From positions 558,001-622,000 of the forward strand of contig NZ_CANMFS010000001.1 of the NCBI RefSeq assembly GCF_947497275.1: a DNA stretch of 64,000 bases. Reading direction: 5' to 3'. The DNA comes from an uncultured Sulfitobacter sp. GTDB lineage: Bacteria > Pseudomonadota > Alphaproteobacteria > Rhodobacterales > Rhodobacteraceae. Positions within the stretch are counted from its first letter, which is position 1; every line of letters begins with the position of its first letter. Positions 8,985 through 18,034 of this stretch are shown here, piece by piece. The notes below the pieces were generated by a model. That model searched no databases, was not told where the DNA came from, and was given only the letters and a program-made list of their open reading frames with translations. The position numbers and the translations under genes were made by a program.

Positions 8985-9824
8985 TCAACGCGCCAGCGTA
9001 CCGGCAAGGCGCAGCGCCATATGGCGGTTGACGTCCTTGTAAAGCAGATACCTGAACCGCCCCGGCCCCCCGGCATAACAGGCCTGCGGGCAAAAGGCGC
9101 GCAGCCACATATAATCGCCTGCCTCTACCTCCACCCAATCAGTATTCAGTCGATAAGCGGCTTTGCCCTCCAGAACGTACAGCCCGTGTTCCATCACATG
9201 GGTCTCCAGAAACGGAATGACCGCTCCCGGCTCGAACGTCACGATGGTGACATGCATGTCATGGCGCAGATCGGTTGGATCGACAAACCGGGTCGTGCCC
9301 CACTTGCCATCCGTGCCGGGCATCAACGTCGGCGCGATGTCCTGTTCATTGGCGATGATCACGTCGGGCGCATCGAGCCCGTCCACGGCGTCGTAGGCTT
9401 TGCGTATCCAGTGAAAGCGCACAAATCCATCGGTGGTGTTGCGCAGCGTCCAGCCGGAAGCCGGTGGAAGATAGGCGTAGCCGCCCGGCGCCAAATCATG
9501 GGTCTGGCCGTTGAAGGACAAGACCGCCGTTCCCTCGACGATGAACAACACACCTTCCGCTTCCGGGTCGGTTTCCGGCCGATCAGAACCACCGCCGGGA
9601 CCGACTTCCATGATGTACTGCGAGAAGGTTTCGGCAAAGCCACTCAGAGGCCGGGCGATGACCCACAGGCGGGTATTGTCCCAGAACGGCAGAAAACTCG
9701 TTGTGATGTCGCGCATCGTGCCTTTCGGGATCACGGCGTAGGCGTCCGTGAAAACGGCCCTGTCGGTCAGTAGTTGTTCCTGCCCGGGATGGCCGCCCTG
9801 AGGGGCGTAGTATTTGGCTGACAT
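8985..9824 (-). CDS. allE: (S)-ureidoglycine aminohydrolase (bicupin)
   Basis: Product of 279 residues from the ATG at 9824 (AGGAA upstream). Two cupin domains are visible: GPGGGSDRPE...GVLFIVEG in the first half and EPGAVIPFLETHVMEHGLYVLEG in the second, ending with the MWLRAFCPQACYAGG segment typical of AllE. It releases ammonia from S-ureidoglycine to give S-ureidoglycolate, the substrate of AllA encoded 2.7 kb away on the other strand. A much longer in-frame extension to 10106 has no family support and was not used. Confidence 0.9.
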   Translation of the reverse strand: MSAKYYAPQGGHPGQEQLLTDRAVFTDAYAVIPKGTMRDITTSFLPFWDNTRLWVIARPLSGFAETFSQYIMEVGPGGGSDRPETDPEAEGVLFIVEGTAVLSFNGQTHDLAPGGYAYLPPASGWTLRNTTDGFVRFHWIRKAYDAVDGLDAPDVIIANEQDIAPTLMPGTDGKWGTTRFVDPTDLRHDMHVTIVTFEPGAVIPFLETHVMEHGLYVLEGKAAYRLNTDWVEVEAGDYMWLRAFCPQACYAGGPGRFRYLLYKDVNRHMALRLAGTLAR

Positions 9825-10693
9825 GACGCATTCCTGCCTATGATCCAGGCCGTCATTATCCGGTGAACGGCGGCAATACACCACTGAATTCGGCGGAATA
9901 AGAGTGTTCGCCTTTTTTTGATAATGCTGGTCGGCTTGTTGCCGACCCCGCACAGTACGCCTTGAAAGGACGCGATCAGGCGTCGGGAAGTGCCGAGAGC
10001 GGCGATGGGAATGACCGGCTGGAAGGCGCGCAGGGCGGGCATGTTCACGGGTTGCTTCAGCCGGGTAGGCGTTGTGGGAGGTTCTGACCGACCGCGTCTG
10101 CGGCACCGTCCGTGAGAAGCGCGGCGCAGGAGCGGACAGGGCTCATCATCTCGGCGCCGTTGATCGGCGGTCCGGTTGTTTTCAGGATTGCGCCGGTACC
10201 AACAGGAGGTGGGCTGCCCTTGGCAGTAATAATGCGGCACGCGCGCAGTTCCGGGTCAGATGTCTGAGCGCCGCAGGACCGCCACGAGCTGATGAAACCG
10301 ATCAGAGCAGCAGCGGCACGATTTGCGATCAATGCAATCCATCGACAACTGGTGGAAAGGCACCTACGACTGCGGAAATTAGACCCTCACCATGCCAGGT
10401 TCGGATTTTGGCCGTGGACCGCCACGGCCGTTCTCATAAGGCGCGCGACCGCTGCTGTAGGCCGGTACAATCACGGAGAATTTTCCTGTTGATAGATTTA
10501 TGGGACTGCCGGTGTTGACGCTACCGACGGATAGGTTGAATGTTAATTGCCCGCTTCGGCGGGGAATGTGAAAAGCACAATATTCCGGTGATCGCGCAGG
10601 TGGGCAGTTTTGCCGCGATAGCGCCGTAGTTACAGTGGTTTTCAATCTAGCACACCCAGATGGGCATAGAGCAGGGGCGCGTATCGCCTGTTC
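9825..10693. other. 869-bp gap with no recognisable gene
   Basis: No frame here encodes a recognisable protein. A minus-strand stretch (10057-10332) reads as an open frame without a known domain and may be a gene relic. Three small hairpins are visible: CTGCC-CTT-GGCAG at 10214-10226, an 8-bp perfect stem (GGCCGTGG/CCACGGCC, loop ACCG) at 10410-10429, and CCCGC-TTCG-GCGGG at 10550-10563. None is followed by a run of T, so they are not ordinary terminators. The promoter of the downstream PLP-enzyme gene should lie at the right end. Confidence 0.5.
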
Positions 10694-11872
10694 ATGGCCA
10701 ATACAGAAAGAAAACCGATGTCTTCCAAGCGTCTCACCGGCCTTCACCCCTCCACGATCGCGGCCCAGGCGGCGGGCCAGACGGATGACAGCTCCGGTGG
10801 CGTGGTGCCGCCAATCCACCCCGCGACCACCTTTGCGCGGGGTGAAGATTATGTGCCTTTGGTGGATGGCAATGTCTATTCGCGATCACATTCTCCGAAC
10901 GGGCGGATGGTCGAAGCGGTTCTGGCCGAACTGGAAGGCGCTGCTGACGCGATGGTATTCCCGTCGGGTATGGCGGCCGTCGCGGCGGTTTTCCGAACGC
11001 TGCGCGCCTCCGATACCGTTCTCGTTCAGAGCCAGATCTATTGGGGCACAACCGCGTGGATCCGCGATTTCTGCACGCGGCGCGGGATCACGTTGATCGA
11101 GGTCGAGGCGTCCGATACGAGCGCATTCACGACCGCATGCGAAACCCTCAAGCCCGCGCTGGCCTGGATCGAAACACCGTCGAACCCCTGGCTGCGGGTG
11201 ATAGATATTTCGGCCTGTGCGCAGGCAGTGCACGCAAGCGGTGGCCTGCTGGTCGCGGACATGACAACGTCGACGCCAGTGTTGACGCGCGCGATTTCCT
11301 TCGGTGCGGATATAGTGATGCACTCGGCCACCAAGGCGCTTAACGGCCATTCCGACGTGCTGGCGGGCGCACTGGCCTGCCGGGATGCGGATGCACCTAT
11401 CTGGCGCGCGATCCGCGCGGACCGCGATATGGCCGGGGCGGTACTGGGACCGTTTGAGGCCTGGCTGCTGCTGCGCGGCATGCGGACCGTTTCGCTGCGA
11501 GTAGAGCGCATGTCGCAAAATGCGCAAACGCTAGCGACCTATCTCAAGGATCATCCACGGGTGGAGGCGGTGCTTTACCCCGGTCTGTCCGACCATCCCG
11601 GTCATGCGTTGGCCATGCGGCAGATGCAGGGAGGCTTCGGCCCGCTGTTGTCTTTCATCGTCAAAGACGGTGCACCGGCTGCGCTGAACGCGGCGGGCCG
11701 GTTGCAGCTGGTCCACCGCGCGACGTCTCTGGGGGGCGTCGAGAGCCTTGTCGAGCATCGACACAGCATCGAGCCCCATACCGGCATCCCCGAAGGCCTC
11801 TTGCGGCTGTCGGTGGGCATCGAGGACCCCGGAGACCTGATCGAAGATCTGGGGCAGGCGCTGGGCCAATAG
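10694..11872 (+). CDS. PLP-dependent Cys/Met metabolism enzyme (cystathionine gamma-synthase/lyase family)
   Basis: Product of 392 residues with the trans-sulfuration family layout: VVPPIHPATTF near the N-terminus, SGMAAVAAVF near residue 96, the PLP lysine at Lys214 in the HSATKALNGHSD block, and a C-terminal LSVGIEDPGDLIEDL. Family enzymes perform gamma- or beta-elimination or replacement on cysteine, homocysteine or methionine precursors; metB, metC, metZ and megL cannot be separated by eye. An alternative start lies at 10718 (MSSKRLTG), with a purine-rich stretch before it. No operon partner. Confidence 0.85.
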   Translation: MANTERKPMSSKRLTGLHPSTIAAQAAGQTDDSSGGVVPPIHPATTFARGEDYVPLVDGNVYSRSHSPNGRMVEAVLAELEGAADAMVFPSGMAAVAAVFRTLRASDTVLVQSQIYWGTTAWIRDFCTRRGITLIEVEASDTSAFTTACETLKPALAWIETPSNPWLRVIDISACAQAVHASGGLLVADMTTSTPVLTRAISFGADIVMHSATKALNGHSDVLAGALACRDADAPIWRAIRADRDMAGAVLGPFEAWLLLRGMRTVSLRVERMSQNAQTLATYLKDHPRVEAVLYPGLSDHPGHALAMRQMQGGFGPLLSFIVKDGAPAALNAAGRLQLVHRATSLGGVESLVEHRHSIEPHTGIPEGLLRLSVGIEDPGDLIEDLGQALGQ

Positions 11873-11980
11873 GCTGGCCTCCGGCGCAAGTTCCGATATG
11901 ACCGCCCTGCCAACGGTGTGACGTGACGGCATGTCCAGCCGCAACTGAACAAATTTGACGAAAGCACTACGCGTCCCTAC

Positions 11981-12149
11981 CTCCTGCAGACCCCTGCAGG
12001 AGATCTTCCATGTTCGACGCGCGCCCCTTCGGCACTGTCCGCAGTGCCTTCACGGAAAAAACTGGCCTGATTTCTCAGGCCGGGAGGCCGCCGCTTTACG
12101 CGGCGCGTGTTCTTTAGATGTCGGTATTGCACCGCATGGTGGTGCTTTT
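11981..12149 (+). other. Row of five hairpins in the RND operon leader
   Basis: Between the PLP-enzyme gene and the efflux adaptor lie consecutive inverted repeats: 11981-12002 (9-bp stem CTCCTGCAG, loop ACCC), 12031-12048 (7-bp GGCACTG, loop TCCG), 12064-12081 (7-bp GGCCTGA, loop TTTC), 12089-12105 (6-bp CGCCGC, loop TTTAC) and 12129-12145 (5-bp GCACC, 7-base loop) followed by TTTT. The regular spacing and terminal T run suggest a structured RNA or attenuator. The frame through this region is open but does not look like protein. Confidence 0.5.
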
Positions 12150-12263
12150 CGATGTTCTCGCCACTCGTCAGCAGGAGCAGTCCACGCGCCGGTATCGGGA
12201 TTGCCGGAAAACGGGTGTCGAACCCAGGCGCGCGGCAGCACAACTTTTTCAAGGATACCGACA

Positions 12264-13442
12264 ATGATCAATGACGCAGGCGAGGATGGGCAGGCCGCCA
12301 AAACGCCACCCGCGACGATGAACCCGTCGCGGGTGGACGGCGCGGCGCAACCGCTCAGCTTCGATACGGATCCGGGCGCATCGCGATCGACGTGGATTGC
12401 GGCGGTTCTTGTGGTGGTCATTGTCGCGTGGATGGGCAGCGGACTTGTCTTTTCGTCTGCCGATAGCGAACCGATCAGCCTGCGCGAAGCGCCGCAACCG
12501 ATTGCCGTTGCGGTGGCCCCCTCCGAAGCGGAAACCGTGACGCAGTTCTTTCAGGCGGAGGGGCAGGCGTTGCCCGACCGCGACACGATGCTGCGCGCGG
12601 AAACCTCGGGCGATATCGACGAGGTGCTTGTGCGCAAGGGGCAGGATGTGACTGCGGGGCAGGTGATCGCGCGAATCGATCCGACGAACAATCTGGCCGA
12701 TATCAACCGCGCCGACGAAGAACTGGCCCGCGCACAGCGCGAATTCGACAACGCGCAGTCCCTGCTGGACCGCGGCGTGGGGACTGTCGACCGCGTTTCG
12801 CAGGCCCGCGCGACCCTTGCTGCCGCGCAGGCGCAGGTCACCGCCGTGCAACAGCAGGCCAAGGCGCTGACGATCACGGCGCCATTCGCGGGACGGATCG
12901 AGACACTCGATCTGGACGTCGGTGAATTTGTTTCCCTCGGTGCCGATGTGGGACGTCTGGTGGACATCACACCGTTGACCGTGGCCATTCAGGTGCCGCA
13001 GCAATCGCTGCCGCGGCTGGCCGTGGGCCAGTCCGCGACCGTACGGTTCATCACAGGCGAGGAACGCAACGGCACTGTGACCTTCGTCGGCACCGCTGCC
13101 GCGTCCGAAACCCGTACTTTTCTGACCGAAGTGGAGATCGCCAACGAAGATGGTGTCATTCCCGCCGGGATCTCGGCGAATGTGATCATCCCGACGGGCG
13201 AGACGACCGCGCATTTCCTGTCACCTTCGGTCGTATCGCTCAACACCGAAGGCGTCCTTGGCGTGAAAACAGTGGATGATGAGAACGCGGTACGGTTCTT
13301 CCCGATTGAAATTGTGAAGGCGCAGATCGACGGAATCTGGGTAACGGGTCTGCCCGATGCGGTCGAAGTGATCACAGTGGGGCAGGGCTTTGTCAACGAA
13401 GGCGAAACGGTGGTCGCACGAGCGGCGGAGCAGCCTCAATGA
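12264..13442 (+). CDS. RND efflux periplasmic adaptor (HlyD/AcrA family)
   Basis: Product of 392 residues. A membrane anchor lies at about residues 43-63, followed by the barrel-sandwich lipoyl halves (ETSGDIDEVLVRKGQDV and APFAGRIETLDLDVGEFV), a helical hairpin between them (ADINRADEELARAQREFDNAQ) and a beta-barrel domain. It bridges the inner-membrane pump and an outer-membrane channel. I chose the ATG at 12264, which has AAGGA 8 bp upstream; the frame is open back to 11955 but the extra residues look non-coding. The stop overlaps the pump start (ATGA). No outer-membrane partner is encoded nearby. Confidence 0.92.
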   Translation: MINDAGEDGQAAKTPPATMNPSRVDGAAQPLSFDTDPGASRSTWIAAVLVVVIVAWMGSGLVFSSADSEPISLREAPQPIAVAVAPSEAETVTQFFQAEGQALPDRDTMLRAETSGDIDEVLVRKGQDVTAGQVIARIDPTNNLADINRADEELARAQREFDNAQSLLDRGVGTVDRVSQARATLAAAQAQVTAVQQQAKALTITAPFAGRIETLDLDVGEFVSLGADVGRLVDITPLTVAIQVPQQSLPRLAVGQSATVRFITGEERNGTVTFVGTAAASETRTFLTEVEIANEDGVIPAGISANVIIPTGETTAHFLSPSVVSLNTEGVLGVKTVDDENAVRFFPIEIVKAQIDGIWVTGLPDAVEVITVGQGFVNEGETVVARAAEQPQ

Positions 13443-16400
13443 ACGCGCTGATCGACGCGGCGTTTTCGCGCGCACGGGTTGTCGTGATGGCGCTGCTGAT
13501 GATGTTGGCGGTGGGTGCCTATGCCTATACCTCGATACCTAAAGAGGCCAATCCGGAAGTGCCTTTACCGCTGTTTTACGTCTCTACCGGACTGGACGGC
13601 ATCAGCCCGTCTGATGCGGAACGCCTGCTCGTCGAGCCGCTGGAGACGGAGTTTGCGTCGATCGCAGGTCTTGAGAGTCTCAAGTCGGAGGCAGCCGAAG
13701 GGTTTGCCAGCATCCAGCTTGAGTTCAGCCCCGGCTTCGACAGCGATCAGGCGCTCGACAAGGTGCGCGAGGCCGTGGACCGCGCCGAAAGCGAACTGCC
13801 GGACGATGCCTATGACGTCACCATCACGGAAATCAACACCGCGCTGTTCCCGATCATCACCGCCATCCTGTCCGGACCGGTGCCCGAGCGCACGCTCAAC
13901 CGGCTGGCGGAGACGCTTCAGGAAGAGATCGAAGGGCTAGAAGGCGTGCTGGAGGCCGACATCGGCGGCCAGCGGTTCGAGTTTCTCGAGGTGCTGATCG
14001 ACCCGACCGTCTTTCAGACCTATAATCTGTCGTTCGACGAACTGATCGGCCAGATCCAGCGGAACAACCGCCTGATCGCCGCTGGCGCAATCGAGACGGG
14101 ATCGGGGCGGATCGTGCTGAAAGTGCCCGGTCTGATCGAGGATCTGGATGATGTGATGGCGATGCCCGTCAAGGTGCGTGGCGATGCCGTGGTGACTTTC
14201 GGCGATGTGGCCACGGTCCGGCGCACGTTCGAGGATCCGGATTCGTTCGCGCGCATCAACGGACAACCCGCCCTGGCGTTGGAAGTTACAAAGCGGTCGG
14301 GCGCGAACATTATCGAGACTGTCGCGGCGGTGAAGGCACGCGTGGAAGAATTGCGCATCGAGTGGCCCGAGAGTATCAAGATCACCTATCTGCAGGATCA
14401 GTCCAAGCAGGTGAAGGACCTGCTCAGTGACCTGGAGGCGAATGTCATCGCCGCCGTGATCCTCGTGATGATCGTGATCGTTCTGGCCTTGGGCTCGCGG
14501 TCGGCGATCCTTGTCGGTCTGTCTATTCCCGGTGCGTTTCTGGCCGGCGTCATCGCGCTTTGGGCGATGGACTACACGATGAACATCGTGGTGCTGTTTT
14601 CGCTCATCCTTGTTGTCGGAATGCTGGTGGACGGGGCAATCGTCACGACCGAACTGGCGGATCGCAAGCTTCAGGATGGAGCCGCACCGAAAGAAGCCTA
14701 TGCCTTCGCGGCAAAGCGCATGGCGTGGCCCATCATTGCCTCGACGGCGACGACGCTAAGCGTCTTCTTTCCGCTGTTGTTCTGGTCTGGCATGGTCGGC
14801 GAGTTCATGAAGTTTCTGCCGATCACCGTGATCTTGACGCTTTTCGCATCGCTGTTCATGGCGTTGGTGTTCATTCCGGTCGTCGGCAGCCTGATCGGCA
14901 AACGCCAACCGCAGACTGCCGAGGCCAAGCGGGCGCTGCACGCTGCGGAAGTCGGCGATCCGCGCAGCATGGGCGGCTTTACCGGTGCCTATGTGCGGCT
15001 GCTGCACTGGGCGATCCTGCGTCCCGGCGCGACATTGCTTCTGGCGGTCGCATTGCTGCTGGGGGGATTTGGCCTCTACGGGCAATTCGGCAAGGGGATC
15101 AGCTTTTTCCCATCGGTCGAGCCTGATTTTATGCAGGTGCAAGTTCGTGCGCGCGACAACTTCTCGATTTTCGAGCGCGATGCGTTGGTGCGCGCCGTCG
15201 AGGAGCGGCTGCTGGGATACGACGAAATCGCCAGCATCTATGCGCGCTCCACCATGAGCGCGGGGCAGGGCGACGAGGAAACCATCGGGACCCTTCAGCT
15301 TGAACTGACACCTTGGGACAGCCGCCGCACCGCGGCCGAGATCGGTGTCGACATCCGGCAAAGCGTTGCCGATATCGCGGGCATCGACGTTCAGGTCCAG
15401 ACCGAGAGCGGCGGGCCGACGCAAGGCAAACCCGTCAGTCTCGAAGTCACCGCGCGCAATCCGGACGTGCAGGGGGCGGCAGTCCAGCAGATCAGGGACA
15501 TCATGGATGCCCTCGGCGGCTTTACGGATGTGACCGATACCCGGCCCGTGCCGGGCGTCGAGGTGTCGATCCTCGTCAACCGCGCGGAGGCCGCGCGTTT
15601 CGGGGCCGACGTGAGCTTGCTGGGGCAGGCGGTTCAACTGCTCACACAAGGGATTACCGTGGCCGATTACCGGCCCGGTGACGTCGACGGATCGCTCGAC
15701 ATCCGCGTGCGATTCCCGCGCGAAGAGCGGACGCTGGCCGAACTGGCCGGTCTGCGGGTTCCTACCACAGCCGGGCTGGTGCCGATTTCGAACTTTGTCA
15801 CCTTCGAGCCGTCCGAGCGCACCGGCATTATCCGCCGCGTGGACGAAAAACGCGTGACGACCATCGAGGCGAATGTGGCGCCCGGTATTCTGGTCAACGA
15901 TCAGGTTGTGGCGCTGACCGCTGCGCTGAACGGCGCGGATCTGCCTGATGGTGTGGCTTTCAGCTTTGCCGGGGAGGCCGAAGACCAGCAGGAAAGCACG
16001 GTATTCCTCTTGGGCGCCTTTATCACGGCCATCTTTCTGATGTTCGTCATCCTCGTCCTGCAGTTCAACAGCTTCTATCAGGCCTTTGTGGTGATGAGTG
16101 CGATCATTTTCTCCATCGCCGGGGTACTGTTGGGGCTCATCGTCACCGGGCGACCGTTCGGTGTCGTCATGGGCGGCATCGGCGTAATCGCTCTGGCCGG
16201 TATCGTGGTGAACAACAACATTGTTTTGATTGATACCTACAATGATCTAAAGCGCGCGGGCCAGTCGCCGCGCGAGGCTGCATTGCGGACCGGCGCGCAG
16301 CGTCTGCGTCCGGTCATCCTGACATCGGTGACGACTGCCCTGGGACTGATGCCGATGGTGATCGGTGTGAACCTCAACTTCTTCACGCGCGAGATCGTGT

Positions 16401-16549
16401 ACGGCGCGCCGTCGACACAGTGGTGGACGGAGCTGTCCTCGGCGATTGCGGGTGGTTTGGTTGTGGCGACGGTGCTTACCCTGATCGTAACACCGGCGAT
16501 GTTGATGCTGGGCGAAGGCGGCGGTCGTAGGAAAGAACGCCACACCTGA
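13439..16549 (+). CDS. RND efflux transporter permease subunit
   Basis: Product of 1036 residues with the AcrB-type plan: TM1 at the N-terminus, a periplasmic porter loop, six TM segments (about 330-540), a second periplasmic loop and six C-terminal TM segments (about 855-1025). It should be a proton-driven exporter trimer. The TM4 proton-relay motif reads VDGAIV (Asp398, Gly399) where AcrB has two Asp, and the TM10 position of AcrB Lys940 is occupied by Asn925 in a VNNNIVLID run. The pump is thus from a divergent RND branch and its substrate is unknown. Coupled to the adaptor gene. Confidence 0.93.
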   Translation: MNALIDAAFSRARVVVMALLMMLAVGAYAYTSIPKEANPEVPLPLFYVSTGLDGISPSDAERLLVEPLETEFASIAGLESLKSEAAEGFASIQLEFSPGFDSDQALDKVREAVDRAESELPDDAYDVTITEINTALFPIITAILSGPVPERTLNRLAETLQEEIEGLEGVLEADIGGQRFEFLEVLIDPTVFQTYNLSFDELIGQIQRNNRLIAAGAIETGSGRIVLKVPGLIEDLDDVMAMPVKVRGDAVVTFGDVATVRRTFEDPDSFARINGQPALALEVTKRSGANIIETVAAVKARVEELRIEWPESIKITYLQDQSKQVKDLLSDLEANVIAAVILVMIVIVLALGSRSAILVGLSIPGAFLAGVIALWAMDYTMNIVVLFSLILVVGMLVDGAIVTTELADRKLQDGAAPKEAYAFAAKRMAWPIIASTATTLSVFFPLLFWSGMVGEFMKFLPITVILTLFASLFMALVFIPVVGSLIGKRQPQTAEAKRALHAAEVGDPRSMGGFTGAYVRLLHWAILRPGATLLLAVALLLGGFGLYGQFGKGISFFPSVEPDFMQVQVRARDNFSIFERDALVRAVEERLLGYDEIASIYARSTMSAGQGDEETIGTLQLELTPWDSRRTAAEIGVDIRQSVADIAGIDVQVQTESGGPTQGKPVSLEVTARNPDVQGAAVQQIRDIMDALGGFTDVTDTRPVPGVEVSILVNRAEAARFGADVSLLGQAVQLLTQGITVADYRPGDVDGSLDIRVRFPREERTLAELAGLRVPTTAGLVPISNFVTFEPSERTGIIRRVDEKRVTTIEANVAPGILVNDQVVALTAALNGADLPDGVAFSFAGEAEDQQESTVFLLGAFITAIFLMFVILVLQFNSFYQAFVVMSAIIFSIAGVLLGLIVTGRPFGVVMGGIGVIALAGIVVNNNIVLIDTYNDLKRAGQSPREAALRTGAQRLRPVILTSVTTALGLMPMVIGVNLNFFTREIVYGAPSTQWWTELSSAIAGGLVVATVLTLIVTPAMLMLGEGGGRRKERHT

Positions 16550-16616
16550 CATTGGTAAGCCAAGAATTCGGGCAGACACGCTTTCGGTTTCTGCTTCGAA
16601 GCCGTATCACTTAGGT

Positions 16617-17345
16617 ATGACTCCCATCCTGCAAACCTGCCTGCCCGATGACATGCGCCAATCCAGGGCATTGCCCGGGGTCGCGCCTGCTGCCGCGCGG
16701 GATTGGCTGCGTGTCGACGATGCCTATGCGGCACAGATGCAACGCCGGATCTCCTTGCTCGATACACGCCGCACACGGGTGCTCTGGCTCGACCCGACGG
16801 CGATGCATGCGGCGCGCGAGGTGCTGACCGAAGCACTTGACGTGTTGCCCGACCTCGGTTTTGCCGTTAACGAGACGCGCGTGCATTGCCCGGATGGGCG
16901 GTCGGTCGATCTGGATCAGTACGATCCACTCGGCACGCTGGGCCGGCTGGTGCAGGAAGATATCGTGCTGATGCGCAAGCAGGGTCCGGAGCATGTGCTT
17001 GTCGATGCGGTTTTATGCTTTCCGGCAAGCTGGCGGCTGGATGAGAAAATCGGCAAACCGCTGGTCGGTATTCACGCACCGGTTCCCGAATACGATGGTG
17101 ATCTGGCCCGCAGGGTGCAACGGCTGTTCGATGGGGTCCGCGTCGGGCGGCCGCTTTGGCGGTTCAACCGGCTTTGGTACGATGATCCTGAGTTGCATCA
17201 GCCGCTTTCGGAGCACGCACCGCGTCGGATCACATCCGACGCGCGCGCGGCGCCTTTCATCAGATCGGAGCGACAATGTATCTTGCGTTTGCCGCAGACC
17301 GATGTGGTGGTTTTTTCGATCCACACCTATGTGGTGCGGCCGTAG
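16617..17345 (+). CDS. DUF3445 protein, heme-dependent oxidative N-demethylase-like
   Basis: Product of 242 residues. The family pattern LVQEDIVLM, LCFPASW, then GIHAPVPEY and RPLWRFNR (residues about 108-185) marks the DUF3445 family, whose studied members are heme-containing oxidases acting on N-methyl groups. The N-terminal third (DWLRVDDAYAAQM) is also conserved. Partner subunits of the demethylase complex are not in the neighbourhood, so the substrate is open. It follows the RND pump by 67 bp and might share its transcript. Confidence 0.75.
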   Translation: MTPILQTCLPDDMRQSRALPGVAPAAARDWLRVDDAYAAQMQRRISLLDTRRTRVLWLDPTAMHAAREVLTEALDVLPDLGFAVNETRVHCPDGRSVDLDQYDPLGTLGRLVQEDIVLMRKQGPEHVLVDAVLCFPASWRLDEKIGKPLVGIHAPVPEYDGDLARRVQRLFDGVRVGRPLWRFNRLWYDDPELHQPLSEHAPRRITSDARAAPFIRSERQCILRLPQTDVVVFSIHTYVVRP

Positions 17346-17384
17346 CCACAGCCCGTCGGTTTGATCCGCCGGACGGTGGTTTTC

Positions 17385-17813
17385 TCAGGCAGCCAGCAAG
17401 ACCATGTGAGGCTTGCCATCGGATGTCTTCTGCGGCGAGACGCCATCGGCGTTCAGGGTCGTGTTGACCTGACAGCGCATGCTGCTGAAATGCTCCGACG
17501 CGACCACGTCGACTGGCGCGTCAAAGCGGATCGTCAGCGTCCAGAAGCCGGACGCGGATTGGCGCGCGGCCTTTACCCAACCGGTGAAGGCGTGGCCCAA
17601 ATATTGCCCCCGGACCCTCTGCAAGAGCGTCCAACCGGAGGGGTCGAGACCGGCCCGTGCGCTTAGTGTGTTCCAGTCGCGCATGCCCCACTGGTGGGCA
17701 AGCGATTCGAGCGCCGCTGAGTGTGAAATCGGCGTGCCTCTAGCCTCCAGGTCGGCGCGCAGACGTTTGGCCTGTGCCTTGAGGACATCGCGGGAAGGGA
17801 TGGAATGGGTCAT
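17385..17813 (-). CDS. Small glyoxalase-superfamily protein
   Basis: Product of 142 residues from the ATG at 17813 (GGAGAG upstream). The N-terminal half (LKAQAKRLRADLEARG, then SHSAALESLAHQWGMRDWNTLSA) matches the helical domain found in a family annotated as glyoxalase superfamily proteins; the C-terminal half (about 60-140) is beta-rich without a catalytic motif I can name. Such proteins have been linked to antibiotic or metal binding only by family, so no function is claimed. It converges with the DUF3445 gene and stands alone. Confidence 0.6.
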   Translation of the reverse strand: MTHSIPSRDVLKAQAKRLRADLEARGTPISHSAALESLAHQWGMRDWNTLSARAGLDPSGWTLLQRVRGQYLGHAFTGWVKAARQSASGFWTLTIRFDAPVDVVASEHFSSMRCQVNTTLNADGVSPQKTSDGKPHMVLLAA

Positions 17814-18034
17814 GTCAGTCTCTCCGATAACGTGCGTCAGAGGTGCCCGCATTGCCTTGAGACCACGTCCCGAAGGATGCGTAAGCCAAATTCTTCATGC
17901 AGGACTTTACCAAGTTGCGGACGGCAGGGGCCTGACCCAGCGGCAGATATGGAGAAGACCGTGCCCGCGCGCAAGGGGCGCGCGCGGGAGTGTTGCGGAT
18001 GCGCCGCAGATGGCGCTCTGAGGCAAGAGACGGA

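Noticed and set aside
11955..12263. N-terminal extension of the RND adaptor to 11955
   Set aside because: The open frame crosses the row of hairpins, looks unlike protein, and a good ribosome site precedes the ATG at 12264.
14756..15649. 297-codon minus-strand frame opposite the RND pump
   Set aside because: Its sequence is His/Arg/Gln-rich antisense of a clear transporter and shows no domain.
16562..16577. Third copy of the TGCCCGAATT motif
   Set aside because: An 11-base match to the 36929 site occurs on the minus strand, but the AATTTGTCTC half is missing and there is no suitably placed start.
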